Assembly: GCA_033063855.1 (NCBI GenBank)
Contig: CP093829.1
Location: 11,852,243-11,916,242 of the forward strand
Length of the DNA stretch: 64,000 nt
Direction of reading: 5' to 3'
Origin: Smittia aterrima
Taxonomy: Eukaryota > Arthropoda > Insecta > Diptera > Chironomidae
This document shows, in pieces, positions 1 through 10,391 of the stretch. Numbering within the stretch: position 1 is the first letter of the stretch; each line of letters begins with the position of its first letter. The notes under the pieces are model-generated. The model did no database searches and had not been told where the DNA came from. It worked only from the letters and a program-made list of their open reading frames with translations. The translations under genes and the position numbers were made by a program.

Positions 1-3000
1 CTTCTCGTCTGACAATTATTTCTCTAAAATGTTTGCATTGAAGCATCTCGCGCGATAGGAATTCTTAAACAGCTTTATCTTTGAATGAAGCGGAAACGTG
101 GAGGGACAGGAGTTTGGTGAACTTGGTCGAACTTCTAAACGAGATCACAAGAAAGTTTTTTCCCACACAAATCAATAGTTTGACGAACGCGTGTTGAAAA
201 TTTCAATTCAACTCTCTTCTGGACAATAAGATCTTACAATTCGCGTTAACAGAAATGAACGCAATTTGATTCACAAGCTGAGAGTCTTCTCTTCAGCAGC
301 TTCTCACCTTAATCGGATGAAGAAATAATTTCTCCGATCATGTTCATTTAAGAAACTGTGAACCAGCTTATTTAAAATCATAAAGTAAACTTACAACGCG
401 AAATTATAATTTTAATTAGGAAAAATCTTATTTCAATTTACTACGACAGAACTTGTTTCTTCAGACTCATTTGCCTTTTGTGCAATCTGGATTACTTCAT
501 CCGTTTCAATCAGTCGAAAACCATTTAACTGGAACGAGCTCAATCACCTGCGACTGTCAAAACTTGTTCGTTGTCATTCGCAAAAAAATGAAAATAAACT
601 TCACAGCATTGACTTCGTAATAAGAAACCGTTTGACCTTCACCATCCTTGTCTAACGCTATCATCTCATCAAAGCTTTTGGATTTTGATCGATTGATTCC
701 AATTTGCATAAAGTTTACGACATTTTATGACTCTTCACTTTTCATCGTCTCGTCGAGAATCACGGCAACAAAACAACATTCAAACACAACTTTATTGCAC
801 CACCAGCCTCCAATAAATTTATTGAATAATCTGCGGTCATAAAAGGAAAAGTTTCATTATCGTTCAACAATAAGAGCATAAAATATTTTTTATGCTGAGC
901 GATAAAATGTTTCACGGTTTTGTAAACTTTAAGTTTGCATTTATTTTTCGGAAAGTTTTGTTAAGGTTTTGATATCAGACGAGATTGGTTTATGATTTAT
1001 GGGCCGCCAATTCAATAATTGAATCTCGTAAACTGGACAAGGCTTTGAGTTGTAAACACATTTGTTGCTTCTCTTTGTTCGAACTTTGACTTTGGCTCGA
1101 ATTTAAGTTTCTCTCATCATGATTCGCGTCTTAAAATTTCAAGATTCTTTCAACTCGTCGTAAAACTGACTTCTTTATTGGCAGTTAAGCTTGTCAGCCA
1201 CACCCATTGATCCTTGTCTCTATCTCTCTCTCTCTCTTTTGAAATATTCTCGAGTGGCTTTGGCAGCTACTGAATTACGGCCTCGTCCAAACGAGCAAGC
1301 TACGTGATCGACATGCAAAGCTCATAATCACCGATTCACTTACTTCGCATGCCAAACAAGATTTATTCTTAATTGAAATGCGGCTACTGATGGCGCTGAG
1401 GGATCACGCGCTGTGCTGCAATTGCGCCAAGATCCACACTCGCGTCTTAAATTACATGTTCTTGACGCAACCGCGCGGATAATAAACATGAGAGCCTTTG
1501 AATATCGATTACATGTTGATATTTAATTTAAGACTTCGCTTCGACGTTTATCGACTTCATCTTCCATCGTTCTTCCTTTACATCTCTTTTTGGAAAGAAT
1601 TTTCTTCTTTCATGATTTTGTTATCTTCCTTTAACAACAAATTGGTTGATTTTCACGACAAGCGAACGCAGTATGTGGTGCGTTGGTATGTTGAGACGTT
1701 ACTTCATGCGAAAGATATTGTAAAGACTGAAATATGAATTTTAAGAAGGTCTCGGTTGAAGTGATAGTCGGTGCAACTCCAAGCGCTAATCGAAAAATCT
1801 TTAGAAATTCTCAAATATTTTTTTCCTTTAAAATCCAAGAAAAGCTGAAAGGTGAAAAATTAGAATTTAATTCTGAAAACATTTTTCGATATTAATACTC
1901 AATTAATTTAACTTTTCTAGCCGCGAGAGGCTGTCGAGAGTCGTTCGAAATGAACGTGTGGAAAGAAAATCCAAGATAGATTTTTGTAGCTTAGGACCTT
2001 TTTGATCTCACACCGAAATTATCGATTTGCGCCGTTGAGCTCCACAATGAAAAATCGTGGATAATAACATTTTTGTTCGTTCGAGTCGCTTCGAATAAAA
2101 ACATCATCATTATTGGATGTTGTGGCCTAATGTTCCGTCTTCGGCTTACGACGACGACTCGTCTCGATATTGAACGATTTTTTATGCTAATGCGCTAGTG
2201 AGAGCTAAGCTCGCGAGCTGACGAAGAAAGAGATTTTAATGCCAAAAACGCTTTTAATTCTTCCTTTTCTTTTATCAGAGAATTGATGGTATTAAAGACA
2301 ATGTCTCGAAAATCCATTTAAAAAGCAATTTAAAGCGAACGTTTCCATAACTGTTCGGGGGAAGCGAGAGGGCGAAGCGCATTATCTCTTGGATTGCTTC
2401 CAATAAAGTCCAACAATTTATTGATGATAACAGTTTTCGTTTGAGAGTGTGAAAGGTACGAAGTGGCCCGTAAAGAGGTTTAAAGATCAAGAATCGATTT
2501 TTTTCCATCCACTGAACCGTTGCGAAAAGATATCTGAGTCAAGTTGGCTAATTAAAATGGAAATTCATCGAATTTGTTTATGCGAGAGCTTAAGAAAAGC
2601 TTTAGGTTAGTGTCACTATCAATGAAGAGATTTCCACAAAACCTAAAATTAAGGATTGAAGATTATTCAGATGAGTCACTCACAGTATCGCTGTATGGCG
2701 TCCAATTCGCGCCACAGTTGCGAAGGCAGCGATGAACATTTCAACGATCGCTTTGCATAAATTCTCAAAAGACATTTCACAATGAAACGGAGAAAATTTA
2801 CGAATCTATTCGACGACTCACATCGTCAGCTCCCATGTGGAGCAAATTAATTAAAACACATAAACAATTCGCCATTGGATCCTTTGTTGATATTTATTGT
2901 TGAGCTTAAGAATCATTTTAGCGAAGAGATCGCACACGGTAACTCTTTTCTTTGAATTTTACGACTTACCAAAGTTTTCAATTTCCATTACAGAATGTAG

Positions 3001-3654
3001 CCAACGAGACAGTTATCAAGATGACAAATCAGAGAATAAAGGTAACTTTTACGATTCAATTTACAATCAACTTCCTTTTGCTACTTCAGGAGTTCTTTTC
3101 TGACCCTTTTGCGTCATAGAAGCTTCTGCTGTCGTCTTCCCTCTTCAACAACAGCAATTGATTTCCGATTACAATTTTATTGTTTTCTCGACATGTCCGT
3201 CAAGAGTAGCAATGTGATACGAGATCGTCTCCCATTGTTCAATCTCCGAGACATCGCACCATCTTTTATTGTTTTCTAGCTTCCCTTCATTTCCTGGTTT
3301 GACTTTTTTGTTCCGCACACCTTTCAAAAAGTCGTTGTCGCCCTTCGACGTGAAAATATTTGTTCAAGAGAAAGATTCTGTTGCTCTTGAGTGTTAAGGG
3401 GAAACAATGGTAGGTTTGTTTGAGGCGCGATTATTATGGTCATGGTTTGATGATCACCAAGTGAATTATGATGTGCGTAGCAGGATCGCTTGTAATAAGG
3501 GTAGAGTGAGAGGCTCATAGTTGTTTGTATGAATAACAAATGACTTTTCAAAAATAACATTTTATCAGAAATTATGAATATCAAACGAGAAATGGTGCCT
3601 TTGTTCCTTGTCGAAGGGCTGTGAGAGAAACTAAACGGTTGTGTAAAGCGAGAC
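1..3654. other. Non-coding DNA upstream of Awh copy A
   Basis: AT-rich sequence with no ORF that looks like protein. The open frames of 60-115 codons on both strands lack recognisable domains, and no chain of splice sites joins them. A short CT-rich microsatellite lies near 1218-1240. Given its place 5' of a LIM-homeodomain gene it may hold enhancers or a 5' UTR exon of Awh A, but I cannot point to a specific site. Confidence 0.6.
1218..1240. repeat. CT microsatellite
   Basis: A short run of alternating C and T, slightly interrupted at its left end, in non-coding DNA. Seen directly; no function is implied. Confidence 0.8.
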
Positions 3655-3756
3655 TTGTTCTCGGATGACAATGCGGAAACATTTAATGTTTTGAAACGAA
3701 CTCCGGGTCCTTTGGATAGATTTCACGTCGAGCGGAAAATCCAGTTTTCATGCAAG

Positions 3757-6700
3757 ATGATTGATGTGAGTTTTATGATTCTGATTTCTTCCTCTTTCTC
3801 TCTCATTTCAGACAGAGCTGCGGTCTTGTACGGCTTGCGGTGATCCAATCGCCGATCGATTTCTATTGGAAGTTGGAGGCTGTACATGGCATGGATCTTG
3901 TCTCAGATGCTGCGTGTGTCTCTCACCTCTCGACCGACAACCATCGTGTTTCCTTCGCGAACGCCAAGTTTACTGCAAGGCAGATTATGCAAAGTAAGTT
4001 TGGGCCTTGTTATGCAATTTGGGGTTCACTGAATTTTAATTAGACGCGAGAAAAAAAAAACTGTTTCGACTGCGAAAAGAAAAAGAGAAAAGATTTCATT
4101 AATGAAATTCTGCTTTTGTGCAATTTGCGTCGAGAATAAACTTCTCTCGAGAGACAAATGGATTAATTTCCGAGTCTGCAAGAACTAAAACAACAAACAC
4201 TCTTCTCGAAGTGAAAAACTTTTACGTTTCTTGTGCGCAATCCATCGACAGCGTAGTCTTCGTTCAACCTTCGAGCAGCTTCTGAATTGATTTTAACACA
4301 TAAAAGCTGAGAAAGCAAGAAATAAATTAACGAAGAACTCAGTGAAGTCGTTGCAAGAGTCTTCAAAACAAAGCAAAGTCAACGTTGATCTGCGTTACTG
4401 CATCGTCTCGAAAATATTTTAATTGTTGTTGAAACGTCTGAAGAACAAACATGAGAAATTACAACAATTTAAGGAAACAACGCCGCACAAAAACTCGAGA
4501 ATCGACTGAAACACTATCGAGATAAGAAAAAGTTCCTGCCTCTGATCCGGTAGCAACTCAAGAGCAATAAAATCTGTCCGACTTGCATGAGCAATCGATG
4601 ATTTATTGAAACCATTACAGATTTAACTACTCTTCGCATCTTTCAAGTCGGCTTCGCAGCTCCTCTCATGGAGTTTGTTTAAATATTTTTCTTCGCAAAG
4701 GCAACGAACGCCGCTCTTAAAATCTCAAAAGATGAAAAATCGCAAAGCCGATCACGCAAAGTGTTGACACTGAAATGTGCAAAATTCCGCTCGGCTTCGC
4801 TGGTGGCATTCCGCTCCAAGTGTCTTTATTGCAAACTTAAGGCATTTGGAAGTTGGTTATTTATGTAAATTAAATGTTTTAATTTTACTGCAAAATCCAT
4901 AAAAATATTCGCAGAGACGAAGGCGATCAGACATAAAAAGCAAAGCGCTCGATTTGTTTTCAAATAATTTATTGCAAATTAATTGCGATAATTCACGATG
5001 GTTCGATGATACTTTACGACGACTATTCGAGTTTGAGAGACGTCGAGAGTCAATAATTCGAGCTTGTTAACTCGAGACTTCAGTCAGCTCCCGAATCGAT
5101 TGAATCGAGAGATTGGAGATATTGAAACTCGAGTCAATCCGCATTTGTCGCGACAACATTTCGAATAATGAGATAACATAGTGTGATAAGTCATGTCGAT
5201 ATAAAAACAGCATGACGACGATGTTCGGGTGTGGACGGAGGAGAGCGAGCGCAACGAAATGTTAAAGTTGTGCAAAACGGAAGAGCAAAAAGGAGTTGAA
5301 GATAAATCTCCGATGGAAGCAGAGATCTCAAATATAATTGTTGACTCGTTCCTCGTTATCTTGTTCTGTTCCCGCGAAAGCTTCTCTTACCAGCGATCGA
5401 AATGTATCACCGAGAAAACGCTGTTGTGAATCGAACTTCCATGTTCGGGTGGAGTGAAAAATCGTGTAAAGTTTTTCTTGCTCAATTTTTTGGTTGCTGC
5501 AACATTAAATGCAAATTATTGAGACGTGATTTTCGCGCGCCGTAGAGAGAATTGTTTACCCAACAGGAATCAGCGGCACTCTGACATTATCTGACAAACG
5601 AACATGAACAGCACCAGCAATTTTTATCCTCAAATGCGCTCACTGCCACTTATTTTCCGAAATGTTGTCGCCTGTAAACAATAATTTTCGTTCTGATAAA
5701 GGAGGAGGAAAAACATTTGCGTTTTCCGCCATTTTAACGATTGGTGGAAACGCTATCAGAAAATTATGCAATCCGAAGTTGTTTTGTTTGTTAAGCGCGA
5801 CATCATCGAATGCTTAAAGCGTGTGAGAAGTTTCAAGTTCCCGTAAGCCTTCAAACTCTGTCGTTCCAATCAACTTTACAACTTAATTACTCGGCTTCGT
5901 CAACAAAAGACGTTGAAATAGCTACATCAGCTTAAAGACTCTCGCTTATCTCCTTTCTCAGACGCGGCGAAGCGAACAAACATTTTGAAATACCGTCGAT
6001 TCCTTAAAGCACAAAATTGTGTCATAATTTACCGAATTAAAGAAGAAAAATATTTTTTCTTTCTTTTGTGAATTCAAATCATCATCGTCCGGAGCTCCAA
6101 CAATAAAAACAGTTTCGAGAAAGTGTGAACAACACTGGACGGCGACGCGGGGCAGCAGATGAGATATGAGAAGCAGCGAATTGAATCAATGATATTTCAT
6201 ATTTTTCGTTGTTTGTCTCCTCTCCGCGCGGAGCCGTAAATATTTCTAATATGCTAATTTATTTATGTTACTTTTTGTATTTTCATAATTTATGCTTCAT
6301 CGTGCTGACGCTTTGAATCGAATTTCTTTTGCTTTTCGCGATTTCACGGCTCAGCCTCAGCGATCAGATCGCACGGTGATCGCGACAACACAAAAGATCA
6401 TTTCATTTTCATTAGAGATTAAAACTTATCGAAATTTTTTCTTGTCGACTTCCAGGAATTTCGGAGCGAAATGTTCAAAATGTAGTCGAGGCATTGCAGC
6501 ATCGGATTGGGTGAGGCGAGCGAGGGAGCTTGTGTTTCATCTCGCGTGCTTTGCTTGTGACCAATGCGGACGACAACTATCAACAGGTGAACAGTTTGCT
6601 CTGCTCGACGATAGAGTTTTATGCAAATCGCATTATATGGAGAACGTCGACGGCGGAACGACGTCAAGCGACGGTAAATTAAAATTCTGCTCTGAATATT

Positions 6701-7615
6701 CATTCTCAATAACAAAAGCATTGGTCTCTTTTCTTATCAGATGGATGCGAAGGCGACGGATATCATAAGAACAAAGCTAAACGAGTTAGAACAACATTCA
6801 CTGAGGAGCAACTTCAAGTTCTTCAAGCAAACTTTCAACTAGATAGCAATCCCGACGGTCAAGATCTCGAACGAATCGCTTCTGTCACTGGACTCAGCAA
6901 GAGAGTGACTCAAGTTTGGTTTCAAAACTCACGTGCTCGACAGAAAAAACACATTCACGCCGGTAAAAAACGTAGGTTTTTTCATCTCGAAAAACCTATT
7001 TTTATTATTTTCTAAGTTCATTTATTGCCAATCTTCGGCATCCGCTCGAGCATCTCTCGAGATTGAATATCGATCATGAATGAAGTAGATTAACGAAGAA
7101 AATTGATGAATGAAGATTTCAACAAATTTTGTTTTCAATTTCCGCGAAAGTTTGTTCTTTCTCTCCAGCTCGAGCATAATTATGATTGAAAATTACTTTT
7201 ATGTTTTGGCTTCTGTAATTACTTGCTTCATCATCTCAGACTCGCGAGGCATTCATCAATCATCGATAGCTCTCGATTATTAATTTGTAATTTTCATCTC
7301 CATTCAGTTCCACGCGAAAACGATCAGTTCAGCAGGCATATCAACTTACAACTAACGTATTCATTTCAACAAAATCCATCGCATACGTCGTTGCAGCAAC
7401 TCGGCAGCGGAGCGATTAACAACAATAACAACACGAGCCTCAACAACAATAACATCTCATCATCCAAATCGAGTCTCTATCATGGTAAGATCCGAAGATC
7501 TTCTTGCGTGTTCGATGGCATTTCAAGACTAATGGATTCATCTCTGCCCGCAGAATCGTCGCTGGACGAATTGTCCGAAGACTCAGCAATCCACTGTATG
7601 CAGAATGAAGTATGA
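3757..7615 (+). CDS. Awh: Arrowhead-type LIM-homeodomain factor, copy A
   Basis: A nuclear transcription factor, ortholog of fly Arrowhead and vertebrate Lhx6/Lhx8, with two LIM zinc-finger domains that bind cofactors and a DNA-binding homeodomain. Proposed exons: 3757-3765 (M-I-D), 3812-3993 (LIM1), 6456-6673 (LIM2), 6741-6962 (homeodomain), 7308-7484, 7554-7615; the sum is 870 nt, 289 aa, in frame throughout. LIM1 begins [10 protein letters not shown] and holds paired CxxC motifs. LIM2 holds [10 protein letters not shown] and [14 protein letters not shown]. The homeodomain starts [15 protein letters not shown] and has recognition-helix [12 protein letters not shown]. The tail keeps the family motif [10 protein letters not shown], an Asn-rich stretch, and the end [12 protein letters not shown]. 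Exon 1 is the weakest part: its intron would be only 46 nt, and the same frame is open back to an ATG at 3655, so a longer N terminus is possible. The LIM1 exon and adjacent intron are nearly identical to copy B. The family assignment is firm. Confidence 0.93.
3854..4655. repeat. Inverted near-identical segment, arm in Awh A
   Basis: These 802 nt match 13042-12242 (801 nt) on the opposite strand almost perfectly. I saw three substitutions and one A-run length change (10 versus 9 A). It covers the last 140 nt of the LIM1 exon and about 660 nt of the following intron. Just outside, in the first 42 nt of the same exon, there are 10 differences; beyond 4655 the intron similarity stops abruptly. 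The best reading is a recent gene-conversion tract between inverted paralogs. Confidence 0.93.
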
Positions 7616-7964
7616 AATTTAGCGATGGCCGTTGCGCTTCATCAGCGTTGCAGCCCGAACATTGACACCTCGTAGGAATCTGTTTTCCCATTCTGTACTG
7701 TGCTGTTACTTGTATAAATGTATTAAGTGTCATTGAGAAGCTGCGGAACTCAAGCTGCTTGCTAATCACAAATTCAATTGAGAAAGTAGCAGAAGTTGTT
7801 GTTGGTTTTCTACTTTTTCAAATTCTGTAAATATTTCGCCATAAAACAGGGAAATTTTGAACTCGCGTCGCACTCTTCATCTGTTAATTTAATTTATTAG
7901 TTATTTATTCAAAGCGATTCTACACATTCCCATTGAGATTAATTGTGAATTCGTATAGCTAGAA

Positions 7965-7970
7965 AATAAA
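7965..7970 (+). terminator. Likely poly(A) signal of Awh copy A
   Basis: A canonical AATAAA about 350 nt after the Awh A stop, with a second one at 8083-8088. Either could end the 3' UTR; only the motif is seen. Confidence 0.45.
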
Positions 7971-10391
7971 AATCAATTGAGAATATGTGAAATTTGTTGT
8001 GGTTTTCTTTGCATCGCCCTCGTAAATATCAAACCCGATTCAACCCCTCAAACGCATAGCCAGAAGCAAAATCTCAAATATCAATAAAGAATGAAACGTT
8101 TAATCCCTCAACAGAAGTTTATTTTGTTAAATAAAGTGTTAAATGAAGAGATTAACAAGACTCAGGGGACGAAGGATCGGTTTGTTTTGTTGGTGAGCTC
8201 GAAGGAAGCGTGAAAATTAGTTTGAGTATTTACATAACGATGAAACGAGCTCCGACTCGAAAGCTTTCAATTGTATAAATTCAATCGAACAAACCAGTTC
8301 ATGATCTTCAATCTCTTTACGAGGTTTAAACATTTAAATTTCAATCGATAAATTTAGAATTTAGACGCAACATGACTTGGATTGAGTTGTATTTCAGTCA
8401 ATGATTGATTTCAATTACGATCGCCAAAGGAGAAGACTGAAAATTTCATTTGAAAGCCGACGATGATTGATTTCCAACATTTTCTTCAAAGAAATGCCAA
8501 ATATCTTGTTAAACAAACAGATTGTTTCCCTTCCCGAGCTTCACTTTTTATTTAAAACAGATTTTTCATTAATAACATTTCTTCATCTTTGGCCCGCAAA
8601 CGGCCAAACGTGTTCGTTTGAAAGATTGCCCGCTCGTTCACCTTTCGACTTCGTCGAGAAAAATAATAAATAAGCATTCCATAAATTATGCTCGAGTTAT
8701 TGAAATTCTTCGCTGCATTGATGCTTTGAGTAGATTGAACTGTTTCGACTGCAAACTTGGTCAAAACTCGAAGCTGAAGGCACGTGAAATTGAAATTCGT
8801 GGAGCCTGACAAACTGAAACTCATAAAACATCCTTTCGAACATCATCTTAATGATTCCATCGTAAACATTTTTATGTTCCATCAATCAACATAAACCAAC
8901 AGTCATTAAATTCCCTCAAAGACCAACTGACCCCGCAATAAAAGAAAACAAAAGGATCATTCACGAAAAACATTTTTCTTGTTGAATTTCATGTCCATAA
9001 ACGCTCAATAAATTATCCTTCAGCCAAGATAGGTAAATTATTTACCTCAACGATGTTTTGTGGGAACCAAGGCTTGTTAATGAAAACATTTTTATGTTTG
9101 AAGGATGATCGCAAAGATCCAAAGAAGAAGATTGAGCAACCAAAACTAGTGCAACTACTTCAGGTTCAAAAAATCAATTTACGAAGGTCAATCATTAACT
9201 TCCCTGGGAAGTGTCCAGCAGGTTAAGAACTTTTCACGGCGGATTAACGACTAACTTTGAATAATGCAGAGCAAACAGTTCTTTCGTTTTGTTCAGATAA
9301 TTCTATCCACCGTGATGCCTTCTTGATCGATTGTTCACGTAATGATGCCGGAAAATCCGATTTGCTTCGCTTGAAAAACTTTTTCGTCTCAGCACTTTAT
9401 TCGCTCAATTTTTAGCGAGTCCAATTCGGAACATCCTTCATCTCTCGAACTCAAATCGATTTATAATTAATCAAATCTCTTTCTCGCTTTTTGGCGCTTC
9501 ATCGTTTTTCACCCTATAGAAGTCATTAATTTAATTAAACCAACGCTGAGATCTTTAAAGTTGAAACCTTTTTCCGCTCGACTTCGAACCGAATTGCTTC
9601 ATGAGCAGAAAATGTATAATGAGACCATTTTCACTGATGGCTGCCTCCTTGGAAATGATGGCTGCCGCTAGACGAATGAGATCCAAAGTTTCCGGTCACT
9701 TGATCACAGAGTCTCATTAGAAATTGTTCTGGTTTGTCTTTAACTATAGACTTTGTCGAGTCAATAATCCGAAATCTCTCGCTCGGAAAAAATCTTTTGA
9801 TTCGATTTCTCTCATTGTCTTTCCCGCTTACATCGACGTATTATTATCTGAGTAAAATTCATGATTCAGGACACGCGGGCATCGAGCAACACACAGCAAC
9901 AACAAAAGACGAAATGATTGAGTTATTCACGCTTCAATCACACCCTAAGGATTTATTAAATTTAACAGCACACAGTCGGAGCACAACAGTTCCACCCTCA
10001 AGTTGCAAGATGAACTGAACAAAGGATAATAGAGGATAATCACATTAATAACATAGTCTTTATTGCTCCTGCTGCTGCTGGCTGGCGAAATAAAAATGCT
10101 TCGTGTAAATATTTGTCATAACACATCATACGAGACGAACTCAAAACCACTTTCAGTTCAATTGAAAATAGAGAAATCTTTTCACTTTATTCGAGAACAA
10201 TTCAAAAGGAATCATCGTCAAGTTGCTTACAAACGAAATAATGACAGGAAATTCTTGCGATTCGATTTCAAGCGTTCAATTAAACACCGAAAAATTCTTA
10301 AATGCCACAAAAATTTATTTTCTTAGAGCTAGATGACAATAATTTTCTAATTGTAGGTTGATGCAGACTTGAGGAGTCTTTGAGCCTCGTT
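7971..10391. other. Non-coding DNA between the two Awh genes
   Basis: The 3' ends of the two convergent Awh copies face each other across about 2.8 kb. The open frames here (for example 9734-10018 and 10063-10326) are low-complexity, lack domains and have no coding context. I see no gene. The stretch should hold both 3' UTRs. Confidence 0.6.
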
